64,000 nucleotides of DNA from Anaerolineales bacterium (lineage in GTDB: Bacteria; Chloroflexota; Anaerolineae; Anaerolineales; UBA11579), in NCBI GenBank assembly GCA_019637755.1, contig JAHBVC010000002.1, positions 124,001-188,000 on the forward strand, read 5' to 3'. The first letter of the stretch is position 1. The number at the start of each line of letters is the position of its first letter. Of the stretch, positions 14,414-23,864 are shown in pieces. The notes below the pieces were generated by a model that made no database searches, was not told the DNA's origin, and was given only the letters and a program-made list of their open reading frames with translations. The translations under genes and the position numbers were made by a program.

Positions 14414-15516
14414 TGCCTTACGCTCACGTCACCGGCTGGGGCATGTCCGTGCCAGAGAAAGTCATGACCAATGACGATCTGGCCAAGATCGTAGAAACCA
14501 ACGATGCCTGGATCCGCGAGCGCACCGGCATCCGCGAGCGCCGCATCGCCGCCAAGGGGCAGACCACCGCTTCGCTGGCTGCCGAGGCGGCGATCAACGC
14601 CCTGCGCGTGGCCAAGCTGCCCCCCGCTGAGCTGGACCTGATCATCGTGTCCACCTCCTCTCCCGAGCATATCTTTCCCTCCACCGCCAGCCTGGTACAA
14701 GACCGCATCGGCGCGGATCATGCCGGCGCGTTTGATCTTTCGGCGGCGTGCACTGGCTTCATCTACGCAGTGAGCATGGCTTCGCAATCGATCCGCAGCG
14801 GTGCGATCAAGAACGCCCTGGTGATCGGCGCCGAGACGCTCTCGCGCCTGGTGGATTGGAACGACCGCACCACCTGCATCCTGTTCGGCGATGGCGCCGG
14901 CGCCTTTGTGCTGCAAGCCTCCGAGCAGCCCGGCGGGGTACTCTCCTCCGTGTTGCGCTCCGACGGCTCGGGCGGCAACCTGCTCAGCGTGCCCGCGGGC
15001 GGCAGCGCCAAGCCCGCCTCGCAAGCCACCATCGACGCGGGCCTGCACTTCATCCACATGAACGGCAACGAGGTCTTTCGCTTCGCCACGCGCGTGATGG
15101 CGGCGGCCTCCAAAGAAGCGATGGACAAGGCCAACTTGGCTGTGGAGGATGTGGCGCTGATCGTGCCGCACCAGGCCAACTTCCGCATTATTCAGGCGGC
15201 GGCGCGTGGCCTCAAGCTGCCGATGGAGCGCTTCATGGTCAACATCGAGCGCTACGGCAACACCTCCACCGCCTCGATCCCGATCGCAGTGTGCGAGGCG
15301 GCCGAAGAAGGCCTGCTCAGCAAGGGCGACAATACCGTCCTGGTAGGCTTCGGCGCCGGGCTCACCTGGGGCTCGCTGGCCCTGCAGTGGACCGGGCCGT
15401 TTGCCGAGGCCGAGCCGATCCGCATGCGCCGCTACACGCGCTTCGTCTGGCTGCGCTCGCTAATGCGGCGCATCTGGCGCCGCATCGAGGGCTTGCTTTG
15501 GGGCCGCAAGGGCTGA
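14413..15516 (+). CDS. fabH: Beta-ketoacyl-ACP synthase III with a basic C-terminal extension
   Basis: 367 aa; usual FabH is ~320. The catalytic triad is present: Cys in SAACTGFIYA (~113), His in VPHQAN and Asn in ERYGNTSTAS. The enzyme starts fatty-acid chains from acyl-CoA and malonyl-ACP. The extra ~40 C-terminal residues are very rich in Arg and Trp (RMRRYTRFVWLRSLMRRIW) and could be an amphipathic membrane-binding helix. The gene overlaps fabF by one base and is followed by a terminator. Confidence 0.95.
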   Translation: MPYAHVTGWGMSVPEKVMTNDDLAKIVETNDAWIRERTGIRERRIAAKGQTTASLAAEAAINALRVAKLPPAELDLIIVSTSSPEHIFPSTASLVQDRIGADHAGAFDLSAACTGFIYAVSMASQSIRSGAIKNALVIGAETLSRLVDWNDRTTCILFGDGAGAFVLQASEQPGGVLSSVLRSDGSGGNLLSVPAGGSAKPASQATIDAGLHFIHMNGNEVFRFATRVMAAASKEAMDKANLAVEDVALIVPHQANFRIIQAAARGLKLPMERFMVNIERYGNTSTASIPIAVCEAAEEGLLSKGDNTVLVGFGAGLTWGSLALQWTGPFAEAEPIRMRRYTRFVWLRSLMRRIWRRIEGLLWGRKG

Positions 15517-15543
15517 CCTCAGACCGGCTGCACTCTCAATCTC

Positions 15544-15577
15544 AAACACGCTGCCGAAAGGCAGCGTGTTTTTTTTT
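15544..15577 (+). terminator. Rho-independent terminator after fabH
   Basis: AAACACGCTGCC-GAAA-GGCAGCGTGTTT forms a perfect 12-bp stem with a stable tetraloop and a run of Ts on the 3' side. Confidence 0.95.
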
Positions 15578-15584
15578 GTAATCC

Positions 15585-15913
15585 GTCATTGCGAACGAAG
15601 CAACCTGCATCAAAATCCCTTTAGAACCAGATTGCTTCGTCCGTTTGTGGCTTGCATTGCATGCAAGCCACAGTACTCCTCGCAATGACAGGTCTTGCTT
15701 TAGGCCTGCCCAAATAGCCCGTCATTGCGAGCGAAGCGAAGCAATCTGGTTTAGTCCCTGCCATACATTCAGATTGCTCCGTGCGCAGGCAAGCCTGCGT
15801 CTCGCAATGACAGGTCTTGCTTTAGGCCTGCCCAAAATAGCCCGTCATTGCGAGCGAAGCGAAGCAATCTGGTTTTTGCAGTTATCGGCGTCTATCTGCG
15901 TTCATCTGTGGCA
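15585..15913. repeat. Three GTCATTGCGAG/CTCGCAATGAC elements, two in tandem duplication
   Basis: Element 1 (15585-15689) and element 2 (15721-15811) are bounded by inverted ends GTCATTGCGA and TCGCAATGAC. Element 3 (15844-15875) is a 5' fragment. The DNA joining elements 1-2 and 2-3 is the same sequence (CAGGTCTTGCTTTAGGCCTG and on), so the block arose by tandem duplication of ~122 bp. 15880-15913 is an ATCTGCGTTCATCTGTGG-type repeat. No gene lies here; the ftsH promoter follows (TATAAT at 16002-16007). Confidence 0.88.
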
Positions 15914-16039
15914 CATTTTCCAGCAAGCCGTCACCGCCAGCCGCCACCGTAAGAGATGTATAAGAAGTAAGCCGAGGATAAACAAGCGGGGCGGGGGTTG
16001 GTATAATCCCGCGATTGTTCTAATTTCCGGAGGCCCCGC

Positions 16040-17929
16040 TTGAATAGCCCTCGTACTCGAGTTTCACTGATCTATATCCTCTTCCTGGCGGCGCTGGCCT
16101 TTTTCGTCGTCTTCAGCTTCCAACAGCAAACTGGCGCCCAGGAGACCCTGACGCTAAACCAGGTGGCTGCGGATATCAAAGCTGGGCAAGTGAGCCGGCT
16201 TGTGACTGACGAAGAAACCCTGCGCCTGGTGTACAGCGATGGCACCGAGCGCACCGCGCTGCGTGAAGCTGGCCAAACCACCGTGCAGCAACTGCTCGAT
16301 CTCGGCGTCACCGCCGAAGAGCTGGATGCACAGAATATCGAGCTGGAAGTGCGCCCCCCCAGCGCCTGGCTGGGCATCCTGACCGTACTGACCTACTTGG
16401 GGCCCTTGATCTTTGTCGGCCTGATCTTCTGGTTCGTGATGCGCCAGGCCCAAGGCAGCAACAACGCCGCCATGTCGTTTGGCAAATCGCGCGCCCGCAT
16501 GTTCTCCGGCGAAAACCCCACCGTCACGTTCAACGATGTGGCCGGTGTGGAAGAAGCCAAGGTGGACCTGCAAGAGATCGTTGAGTTCCTCAAAGAGCCG
16601 GAGAAGTTCATTGCCCTCGGTGCACGCATCCCCAAGGGTGTGTTGCTAGTGGGCCAGCCCGGCACCGGCAAAACCCTGATGGCCAAAGCCGTCTCTGGTG
16701 AGGCGGGCGTGCCGTTCTTCTCCATCTCCGGTTCGGAATTCGTGGAGATGTTCGTCGGTGTCGGCGCCAGCCGCGTGCGTGACCTGTTTGAGCAGGCCAA
16801 GCGCCATTCGCCCTGCATCATCTTCATCGATGAAATCGATGCGGTTGGCCGCCAACGTGGCGCGGGCCTGGGCGGCAGCCACGATGAACGCGAACAGACC
16901 CTCAACCAGATGCTGGTGGAGATGGATGGTTTCGACACCGATACCAACATCATCATGATCGCCGCCACCAACCGCCCCGACATTCTCGACCCGGCGCTGC
17001 TGCGCCCGGGCCGCTTTGACCGCCGCGTAACGATGGACCCGCCCGATGTGAAGGGCCGCGAAGCCATCCTGAAGGTACACGCCCGCGGCAAACCGCTGAG
17101 CAAGGAAGTCAAGTTGGAAACGCTGGCGCGCGCCACCCCCGGCTTCGTCGGCGCTGACCTGGAAAACCTGGTGAACGAGGCGGCGATCCTCTCCGCCCGC
17201 CGCAACAAGAAGACCATCGGGCAGGAAGAGCTGGAAGAAGCGGTGGAACGCGTGATGCTGGGCGGCCCTGAGCGCCGCAGCAAGCTGATCAGCCCGGAAG
17301 AGAAGCTGATCGTGGCCTATCACGAAGCCGGCCACGCCATCGTGGGCCACGTGCTGCCGAATGCCGACCCGATCCACAAGATCACCATCGTGCCACGCGG
17401 CCAGGCCGGTGGGTACGTACTGGCGCTGCCCGACGAAGATCGCGACATGATCAGCCGCAAGAAGCTGACCGAACGCATGATCGTGGCCCTGGGCGGCCGC
17501 GCCGCCGAAGAGCTGGTGTTCGACGACATCACCTCCGGCGCCTCGAGCGACATCCAAACCGTCACCAACATCGCCCGCCAGATGGTGATGCGCCTGGGCA
17601 TGAGCGAGAGCCTGGGCAACCGCGTGTACGGCCAGAAGGAAGAATTGGTTTTCCTGGGCCGTGAGATCTCGGAGCAGAAGGACTACTCCGAGGCGATGGC
17701 CGAGCAGATCGACAAGGAAGTTTTGAAACTGGTCAACACGGCCTACGTGCAGGCGCGCAAGATCCTGACCAAGTATCGCCGCGAGCTCAAGAAGCTCGCT
17801 GAGAAGCTGGTAGAGGTGGAAACCCTTACCCGCGAAGAGTTCGAGAAGATGATGCCTAAAGTGGCCCCCAAGCGCATCGGCGGAACGCCGGCGCTGGTGC
17901 CGGCCGCCAACGGGCGCAGCGCCAAGTAA
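16040..17929 (+). CDS. ftsH: ATP-dependent membrane zinc metalloprotease FtsH
   Basis: 629 aa. TTG start directly after GGAGG. Two N-terminal membrane helices (~7-28 and ~113-133) flank a small external domain. An AAA+ domain follows with Walker A GQPGTGKT, Walker B IIFIDEID and the second region of homology ([19 protein letters not shown]). The M41 protease domain has HEAGH (zinc) and a downstream Asp ligand. FtsH degrades membrane and short-lived regulatory proteins. Monocistronic, with its own terminator. Confidence 0.97.
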   Translation: MNSPRTRVSLIYILFLAALAFFVVFSFQQQTGAQETLTLNQVAADIKAGQVSRLVTDEETLRLVYSDGTERTALREAGQTTVQQLLDLGVTAEELDAQNIELEVRPPSAWLGILTVLTYLGPLIFVGLIFWFVMRQAQGSNNAAMSFGKSRARMFSGENPTVTFNDVAGVEEAKVDLQEIVEFLKEPEKFIALGARIPKGVLLVGQPGTGKTLMAKAVSGEAGVPFFSISGSEFVEMFVGVGASRVRDLFEQAKRHSPCIIFIDEIDAVGRQRGAGLGGSHDEREQTLNQMLVEMDGFDTDTNIIMIAATNRPDILDPALLRPGRFDRRVTMDPPDVKGREAILKVHARGKPLSKEVKLETLARATPGFVGADLENLVNEAAILSARRNKKTIGQEELEEAVERVMLGGPERRSKLISPEEKLIVAYHEAGHAIVGHVLPNADPIHKITIVPRGQAGGYVLALPDEDRDMISRKKLTERMIVALGGRAAEELVFDDITSGASSDIQTVTNIARQMVMRLGMSESLGNRVYGQKEELVFLGREISEQKDYSEAMAEQIDKEVLKLVNTAYVQARKILTKYRRELKKLAEKLVEVETLTREEFEKMMPKVAPKRIGGTPALVPAANGRSAK

Positions 17930-17945
17930 TCTACGAAGCAAAGAT

Positions 17946-17978
17946 AAAAAAGACCGGCCAAGGCCGGTCTTTTTTTTG
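17946..17978 (+). terminator. Terminator between convergent ftsH and acyl-AMP ligase genes
   Basis: AAAAGACCGGCC-AA-GGCCGGTCTTTT with T runs on both strands; it can end transcription from either side. Confidence 0.93.
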
Positions 17979-18006
17979 TCTTTATCACTCCAGCGAGTGC
18001 ATATCC

Positions 18007-19644
18007 TTAGCCGCCAAACTCACGCAGGTACTTCTCACGATTGTCTGTGCGGGCGTGCTTACCGCTGGAGGTCTTCAAAATCCAGCCGCGCGGCACAAAA
18101 CGCAGATCGCCCACAGTGACCTCGGTCTCTTGCACCACCTTGGCACGCAGCTCTTGCTCCGCGGCGGCCGGGTCAGCGCCCTCGTGCAGCTCGCAAAGGA
18201 TGATGACCTTCTCAGAGCCCATGCGCTCATCCAGCACGCCGAAGGCCACGGCGCGGCCGGGATACACGCCCGTGGTGCGGTTGGCAATGTCTTCAAGGTC
18301 TTGCGGGTAGATGTTCTTGCCGCCCACGATGAGCAGATCCTTCTTGCGGCCACTGATGTACAGCTCGCCGTCCGCCAGGTAGCCCATATCGCCGGTCAGG
18401 TACCAGCCATCGGCGGTGATGGCCTGCTCGCTAAGGTCCGGGCGCTTGTAGTAGCCGCTCAGCATGAATTCACTGCGTAAGCCAATCTCCCCTACCCTGC
18501 GCTCAGGCAGCGGGTTGCGTTCAGCGTCAAAGATGCCCAGCTGCACGCTTTCAATCGGCGCACCACAGCTCACCACGCGCTTACCCTCGGCAGCGGGCAC
18601 GGCCTCGCCGCGTTCTTGCAGCGCGGCAATCTCCACCACGTCTACCTTGGGCGGCTGGCCCAGCGCGGTCTGCGTGACGGCGAAGGTGTTCTCCGCCATG
18701 GCATAGCTCACGCCCAAGGCGTTGGGCGAGAAGCCAAATGGGGCCAGCTTCTCGGCAAAAATTTGGTGGCTCTCGTCATACACCGGTTCGGAGCAGTTGA
18801 TCACTGCCCGCCACGTGGAAAGGTCAAACTCGGCACCGGGGCGCACACTGCGCGCAATCAGCTTGTAGGCAAAGTTGGGCAGCCAGCACAGCGTGCCGCG
18901 GTGGCGGCCAATCGCCTCCAGCAGGCTGGTGGGCTGGCGCACCCACTCAAATGGCGACATGAGCACCAAATGCGTGCCGGTGAGGATGGGAATAACGAAG
19001 CCAGCAATCAGCCCCATGTCGTGATACAGCGGCAACCAACTAACGATGACATCCGTATCCGGGTTCAGCGCAATCGACTTGCCGTAGGCCTCAACCTGGC
19101 GCAGCACGGCGCGGTGCGAAAGGGCTACGCCCTTTTGCAGGCCGGTGCTGCCGCTGCTGTGTTGCAGCAGCGCCACCGCATCGGGGTCGAGCTGCGGCGT
19201 GGGTGGCAGGCTGGCGTTGGCGGTATCCGCCGTGGAAAGCACGGTGCAGTCAACATCCGCCAGCAGCTGAGCCAGCGAAGCGTAAAACTCGGGATAGGTG
19301 ATGACCACCTTGGCGCCCTCGTGCTCTACCAGGGTCTTGACGCGCTGGCGGTACAGGTCAGGATCGAGCTTCTCGGTCAAAAATGGAAAGATGGAGGGTA
19401 CTGCGCCCAGCAAGGTGGCGCCCCAGAAGGCGTACACCAGATCCAGCGAGTGCTGCAACACCAGAATGACCAGCTCCCCGGCGCCCAAGCCCGCGGCAGC
19501 CAGGCGGCCGCTGTAGGCTTGCGCCGCCTGCAAGAATTCGTGGCGCGTGATGGTGTGCTCGGCGCCGCGCTCAATGAAGGTGAGCGCGGGCTGCTGGGGC
19601 GCCTCAGCGGCGCGGGCGGTTAGGGTAGATACAAGCGTAGACAT
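18007..19644 (-). CDS. Acyl-AMP ligase / long-chain acyl-CoA synthetase-like enzyme (FAAL-like)
   Basis: 545 aa adenylate-forming enzyme. The ATP-binding P-loop is HSSGSTGLQKGVALSH (~165), and A8-type motifs include GWYLTGDMGYL and GRKKDLLIVGGKNIYP. The catalytic Lys is near LKTSSGKHAR at the C-terminus. The sequence looks closer to fatty-acyl-AMP ligases than to DltA. It is the last gene of a minus-strand operon after a carrier protein, two SGNH-type proteins and an MBOAT. In that setting it should load an acyl group onto the carrier protein, the role DltA has for D-alanine. Substrate unknown. Confidence 0.9.
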   Translation of the reverse strand: MSTLVSTLTARAAEAPQQPALTFIERGAEHTITRHEFLQAAQAYSGRLAAAGLGAGELVILVLQHSLDLVYAFWGATLLGAVPSIFPFLTEKLDPDLYRQRVKTLVEHEGAKVVITYPEFYASLAQLLADVDCTVLSTADTANASLPPTPQLDPDAVALLQHSSGSTGLQKGVALSHRAVLRQVEAYGKSIALNPDTDVIVSWLPLYHDMGLIAGFVIPILTGTHLVLMSPFEWVRQPTSLLEAIGRHRGTLCWLPNFAYKLIARSVRPGAEFDLSTWRAVINCSEPVYDESHQIFAEKLAPFGFSPNALGVSYAMAENTFAVTQTALGQPPKVDVVEIAALQERGEAVPAAEGKRVVSCGAPIESVQLGIFDAERNPLPERRVGEIGLRSEFMLSGYYKRPDLSEQAITADGWYLTGDMGYLADGELYISGRKKDLLIVGGKNIYPQDLEDIANRTTGVYPGRAVAFGVLDERMGSEKVIILCELHEGADPAAAEQELRAKVVQETEVTVGDLRFVPRGWILKTSSGKHARTDNREKYLREFGG

Positions 19645-19710
19645 CTAAAATGATCGAGACCAGCAGACCAAGTGACTAACGGACAGTCGCTTGGTCAATT
19701 AGTCCGCGGG

Positions 19711-19965
19711 TCACTTTGCGCGCCCGGCAATTAACTCAGCAAGTTGGTTGAGCGTGTCAAACGTCTCAGCATTCAGCTCGGTGTCATCAATACGCACACC
19801 CCAGCTCTGCTCTACGAACAGAGCCAAATCCACCAGCGAGAAGGAGTCGATTAGGCCACCAGAAATCAGCGCTTCATCTGCGCCAATGGTCTTGTCTGGG
19901 CGCTTGAGCAGCTCGGTGACGATGTAGGTATTCAGCTTGGAAATGATTTCGTTTTTATCGGTCAT
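19711..19965 (-). CDS. Acyl carrier protein (DltC-like role)
   Basis: 84 aa four-helix carrier protein. The phosphopantetheine attachment serine is in GGLIDSFSLVDL (~41). The spacing and GLIDSFSL core resemble both ACPs and DltC. The ATG overlaps the stop of the upstream SGNH lipoprotein gene by 4 nt. With the acyl-AMP ligase downstream and the MBOAT upstream it is best read as the carrier that presents the activated acyl group to the membrane acyltransferase. Confidence 0.93.
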   Translation of the reverse strand: MTDKNEIISKLNTYIVTELLKRPDKTIGADEALISGGLIDSFSLVDLALFVEQSWGVRIDDTELNAETFDTLNQLAELIAGRAK

Positions 19966-21242
19966 CGTGTCTCCACGCCCCAGTGTATCAGCGACTGGCG
20001 CAAGGTATCAAGAGTCTTCAGGCCTACATAGGAGCGCACGCTCCAGGCTTCGTAGGTGATGTGAAAATCAGGCGGCTGTAAACCCTTATCGCGATCCAAA
20101 TCCAGACCGTGATCGGGCAGCGGTTGGGCGGCGCGCCACCAGTTGATGAGCGGAATGTCGTAGTCGTAGGCTACGCGGGCGGTAGCCGCGTTGATGGCGT
20201 GGCCGCCTTCAACGTTGTCAGCCTTGGTGAGCAGAATAGGGATCACGTTGTGGGCCAGCGCGTAGTCCACCGCCTGGCGCAAGTAGTCTTCGTAGTTCTC
20301 AGCAGTGCGGCCTTCGTAGACGAATTCCATCGAGATAAAGATGAAGGATGGCTGCCAGGTGCGTATTTCGCAGGCCAGCGGGTCTTCGCCATTGTCACAT
20401 TCGGCCGGGTCAGCGCGCAGCGGCGTGAAGATGGCGGGGAAGTTGTAGCCGCCATCCACTGCCAAGCCATCACGATTGAAGGAACCCGTGAAGTGGCTGA
20501 CCGTCTCCAGCAGGTACTGCTCATCTGCCGGGAAGGAGAAGCGTTCAGGGATGTCATACACGCCCATGAACGCTTCAGGAATGTTTTGGCAATCACCCGC
20601 CACGGAAAAATGCTGCGGGTTGTTGCCCTGCGCCAAGCCGGCGGCATACACCTGCCCCAGCCACTCGCTAGGCTCAGGGATGATGGGCCAGCTGCGCCAG
20701 TCGGCCGGCAGCGGGCGCGTATCTGGCGTGGCGGTGTGCTGCGCGGCGGCGGCAGCCGGCGTGCTGGTGGCCGGCTCAGCCGGCTGTGCCGTAGCGGTGG
20801 CCTGTGCCTCGGCCATCTGCGAATTGCTGGCCAGCCCGCACATCTTCCACTCGCCGCCATCCACCACAGCGCTAAAGACGCGGCCACCCAGCTCATCCAG
20901 CTGGTCTTCACCACCGGCGTAGCTGTAGCGCACTTGGCCAGTGCAACTCACCAAGGCCGAGTCGCCCTCCTGCGCCAGCAGGCTGCAGTCGAGATTCTCA
21001 AGCTGAGTCTGCACGCCTTGATAAGCGGCAGCCTCCAGGCGCGCCTGCGCCTCCCAGGCTGAGCACGAGGCGTTGATGGCGCCCACCTCATCTACCGAGA
21101 CGAGCGCTTGCAGGTAGCTTTCCACGGCGGACGCCGGGGAGCCAGCCGCCGCGCCACCGGAGCAGGCGGCGAGCAGCAGCGCGAGAAAGATGAATTTAGG
21201 GATTGAGGTCAAACTGGGTAGAGAGGGTCTCAAGGAGTTCAT
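19962..21242 (-). CDS. Lipoprotein with C-terminal SGNH-hydrolase-like domain (DltD-like role)
   Basis: 426 aa. Signal peptide with lipobox LLLAACSG (Cys27). A small NTF2-like N-terminal region (~35-130) and a Thr/Ala/Pro-rich linker follow. The C-terminal ~230 residues have SGNH-like elements including VIPILLTKADN and a terminal DFHIT that may supply the Asp/His pair; the N-terminal Gly-Asp-Ser block is not obvious. It overlaps the upstream SGNH gene by 47 nt. It probably acts at the outer face of the membrane in the acylation pathway; catalysis is uncertain. Confidence 0.75.
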   Translation of the reverse strand: MNSLRPSLPSLTSIPKFIFLALLLAACSGGAAAGSPASAVESYLQALVSVDEVGAINASCSAWEAQARLEAAAYQGVQTQLENLDCSLLAQEGDSALVSCTGQVRYSYAGGEDQLDELGGRVFSAVVDGGEWKMCGLASNSQMAEAQATATAQPAEPATSTPAAAAAQHTATPDTRPLPADWRSWPIIPEPSEWLGQVYAAGLAQGNNPQHFSVAGDCQNIPEAFMGVYDIPERFSFPADEQYLLETVSHFTGSFNRDGLAVDGGYNFPAIFTPLRADPAECDNGEDPLACEIRTWQPSFIFISMEFVYEGRTAENYEDYLRQAVDYALAHNVIPILLTKADNVEGGHAINAATARVAYDYDIPLINWWRAAQPLPDHGLDLDRDKGLQPPDFHITYEAWSVRSYVGLKTLDTLRQSLIHWGVETR

Positions 21243-22314
21243 AAGTGAATTGAAGTGTACCCTGCGGGGTCAGGTGAATTGGCGTGTTGGTGAACTGATC
21301 GTTGGCGGCCGCCTGCCACAGGTCGGCGTAGTGCCAGCCTTGCGCGGCGGCCTCGGCGGCCAGCAGGCTGCGGTAGCCATCGTAGGCCCAGCGCGGATAG
21401 AAGGAGTTGTAGCGCAAGTCACTGTTGGCGCCAGCGCTGGCAAAGATGGGCTCGTTGATGACCAGCACGGGCACCTGCCCGGCGCGCGCCACCCCGGCCG
21501 CCAGCACTTCGAAGGCCAGTTGGTCGGCTAGCAGCGGCGACTGCAGGCTACCGTAAGCCTCGCTGGCCTCAAGGTCAATAGCGTGGCGGGCGTAGTTATC
21601 CGGAATGTGGACATCTATGCCAGTGGCGGCCCAGGCGAAGCCGTAGAGCTGCAAGCGCAGCAGGTCAGCCAGGTTGCGGCGCTGTTCGATGAAGAAGAGA
21701 TTTGAGATTGGAGATTGAGGTGCCTCGGACACGCTGACTGGCAGTTGGTAACGCTCCACAAGTGCAGAGACGCGTTGCGGGTTGTTCTGCACCAGCGGCG
21801 ACGCAAGTTGCTTGTCCCACGGGAACGCTTCGAGCGTTGTCGGCCACAGGATAAGGTCGGGTTGGTATTGCATGGCCTCATCTAGAAGCATCAGGTCTTT
21901 AGTGAGCGAGATGGTGGGATGGCCGAGGTTGTAGAAGACCACGCGGCGGCCATCGACACTGTGCAAGTTGGCGGAATTGAGCTGCGCTACCAGCGTATCG
22001 TCGTTCTCGAGTAGGAATCCCCATACCGATGAATCGCCGATCACGAAGACGCGGAACTCGTCCGCCGCCTTGGGCGCGCCAGCCAACACGTGGCTGGCAA
22101 ACATCGCCTCGACACTATAGAGGTTGAGGTTGTAGGAGCGTTGCGGGTCATCGCCATAGGGCAAACGCTCACGGCCGGGCAAGACGTGGTTGTACAGGCT
22201 CAATTGGCCCAGTGCTGGCATGGGGTTGAATACCCCACACAGCAGATTGAGGCCGAGGAACAGCAGCGCCGCTTTGACCAGCAAGCGCAACGGGGAGATT
22301 GTTTGTGTTTGCAT
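21196..22314 (-). CDS. Membrane-anchored SGNH/AlgX-DltD-like protein
   Basis: 372 aa with one N-terminal membrane anchor (~10-28). The SGNH block I is VFVIGDSSVWGFLLEND (~89-105) with the nucleophile Ser95 or Ser96. A C-terminal block NTPIHLTPQG probably carries the catalytic His. The fold class includes DltD, AlgJ/AlgX and PatB, which act outside the membrane with an MBOAT partner to transfer acyl groups to polymers. It starts 2 nt after the MBOAT gene. The target polymer is not apparent. Confidence 0.87.
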   Translation of the reverse strand: MQTQTISPLRLLVKAALLFLGLNLLCGVFNPMPALGQLSLYNHVLPGRERLPYGDDPQRSYNLNLYSVEAMFASHVLAGAPKAADEFRVFVIGDSSVWGFLLENDDTLVAQLNSANLHSVDGRRVVFYNLGHPTISLTKDLMLLDEAMQYQPDLILWPTTLEAFPWDKQLASPLVQNNPQRVSALVERYQLPVSVSEAPQSPISNLFFIEQRRNLADLLRLQLYGFAWAATGIDVHIPDNYARHAIDLEASEAYGSLQSPLLADQLAFEVLAAGVARAGQVPVLVINEPIFASAGANSDLRYNSFYPRWAYDGYRSLLAAEAAAQGWHYADLWQAAANDQFTNTPIHLTPQGTLQFTYELLETLSTQFDLNP

Positions 22315-22316
22315 GT

Positions 22317-23714
22317 TTAGCTCATCCCCAACAACACGCGCAGCACATGCAGCGCATCCTCAGGATGCGGCAGCACGAACCACACCCACCCCAGGGCAAC
22401 ATAGATGAATGTGCCTAGCACGGAGAGCGCATGCTGCCAGCGGGCGGGCGCCGGGGCGCCTTTGCGCGCGGCGGCAAACTGGCTGTGGGCGAACAAGCCC
22501 AATCCGTGCCACACACCCCAAATAAGGAAGTTCCATGTGACGCCATGCCACAAGCCGATGAGCGCCATCGTACTGACTTGCCCCACCAACACCACGGCCC
22601 ACACCGGCCATTGCTGTGTGCGCAGGAAGCGTGTGAGCGGATTGAAGAAGTAGGCCCGGAACCAGTGTGCCAGCGTGATGTGCCAACTGTTCCAGAAAGC
22701 GGTCAGGTTGGGCTGGTTGTACGGGCGGGCAAAATTCTCCGGCAGGCGCACACCGAATAGCAAACCCAAGCCGATGGCAATGTGGGTGTAGCCCGCAAAA
22801 TCAAAGAAGATGCGCCAGGCATAGGCGATCAGCAGCAACCACATCCACAGCGTGGAGCTGGTCTGCGCGCCAAGAACAGGATTGAGCGCAAAGTAGGCCA
22901 GCGCATCCGCCAGCACAAATTTCATAAACAGGCCGCTTACCAAGCGCTGCCCGGCGGCCTGCAACTCTGCCGCGCCGAGCACGAAGCTGGCTTGCACTTG
23001 CGGCACGAAGCGCTCCACGCGCTCGATGGGGCCAGCGGTCAGCGCGGGAAAGAAAACGACATAGGTCACGAAGTCACGCAGGCCGTAGTGCGCCAGGCGG
23101 CCCGCAGCGCGGTCTCGCAGGGTGTGAACCAGCCGGAAGGCAATGTAGGAGAAGCCCAGCCAGTTGAGGTCAAAAGCGGTAGCCAGGCTGGCGTCTTGCC
23201 CGCTCAGACTGCGCAGCGCCGCGCTGAGGCTGCGTGTCAGCGGCTCGGCTTTGAGCGCCACCAGCACGGCCAGCACCGCCAAAACAGCAGCGCTCAGGGC
23301 GGCAGCCCGGCCGCGGCCCCAGCGGCTGGCCAGCCAGGCCAGCACGCCTAGCACCAGCGCCAGCACAAAAACAAGCTCTACTTGCGGAGGGCGGCTGGCG
23401 GTGAGCAGCGGCGTGGGTAGGTAGCGCGTGGCGGCCAGCACCAGGCCGCCCAGCGCAAGCGCAGCGGCGGCCAGTTTGTCCTCACGCGTCAGGCTGGCGC
23501 CCGTGGGCAGCGTGAGCGCCCATACGATGGCGGCCAGGCCCAGGCTGGCGGCAGGCAGCCAAAAATCAAAGCCGCGCACCAGCGCGGCGGGTTGCAGCCA
23601 GAACACGGCCAGCGCCGAGGCGGCGAACAGCAGCCAGGGGCGGCTGATGCGGCCATAGGTGCGGCCAGCCAGCAAGCCCAGAATGGCAAAGATGAGGATT
23701 TGATGCAGAGTCAC
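22317..23714 (-). CDS. MBOAT-family membrane acyltransferase (DltB/AlgI-like)
   Basis: 465 aa, GTG start 15 nt after the DltX-like gene. Twelve or so membrane helices. The MBOAT signature is intact: ENFARPYNQPNLTAFWNSWH, and the conserved histidines His390 in LIGLWHGVTWNF and His403 in GVWHG. DltB-type MBOATs take an acyl group from a cytosolic carrier protein through a central pore for transfer outside. The neighbours supply carrier, ligase and SGNH partners, so this is the core of a Dlt-like system. Confidence 0.93.
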   Translation of the reverse strand: MTLHQILIFAILGLLAGRTYGRISRPWLLFAASALAVFWLQPAALVRGFDFWLPAASLGLAAIVWALTLPTGASLTREDKLAAAALALGGLVLAATRYLPTPLLTASRPPQVELVFVLALVLGVLAWLASRWGRGRAAALSAAVLAVLAVLVALKAEPLTRSLSAALRSLSGQDASLATAFDLNWLGFSYIAFRLVHTLRDRAAGRLAHYGLRDFVTYVVFFPALTAGPIERVERFVPQVQASFVLGAAELQAAGQRLVSGLFMKFVLADALAYFALNPVLGAQTSSTLWMWLLLIAYAWRIFFDFAGYTHIAIGLGLLFGVRLPENFARPYNQPNLTAFWNSWHITLAHWFRAYFFNPLTRFLRTQQWPVWAVVLVGQVSTMALIGLWHGVTWNFLIWGVWHGLGLFAHSQFAAARKGAPAPARWQHALSVLGTFIYVALGWVWFVLPHPEDALHVLRVLLGMS

Positions 23715-23729
23715 TTTAAGTGCCCCGGG

Positions 23730-23849
23730 TTAAAAGCCCTGGTAGATCCACAGCGGCGCGCTATCGCTAGTGACGATGAGTAGCGCGATGACAATAAGGC
23801 AGAGCAGCACCGCGTAGAAGTTCTCGCGGGAGAGTAGCTTTTTTAGCAT
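23730..23849 (-). CDS. DltX-like 39-aa membrane micropeptide
   Basis: A 39-residue gene immediately before the MBOAT. It has a basic N-terminus (MLKKLLSREN), one hydrophobic helix (FYAVLLCLIVIALLIV), then a short polar stretch and the C-terminus APLWIYQGF. DltX proteins in teichoic-acid D-alanylation operons have the same plan and end in a Phe-x-Tyr-x-x-Phe-type motif; here the end is Trp-Ile-Tyr-Gln-Gly-Phe. Work on DltX has proposed that its C-terminal Tyr carries the acyl group between DltB and DltD. Position, length, topology and terminal motif all agree. A TATAAT at 23859-23864 lies 9 nt ahead of the ATG. Confidence 0.82.
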   Translation of the reverse strand: MLKKLLSRENFYAVLLCLIVIALLIVTSDSAPLWIYQGF

Positions 23850-23858
23850 AGAGAGTAA

Positions 23859-23864
23859 ATTATA
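23859..23864 (-). promoter_or_regulatory. -10 box of the Dlt-like operon, probable leaderless start
   Basis: TATAAT on the minus strand, ending 9 nt before the ATG of the DltX-like gene. Initiation 6-7 nt downstream would leave a leader of only 2-3 nt. No clear -35 box is seen. The region from 23879 to 23940 is a degenerate GGTC-rich spacer. Confidence 0.55.
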
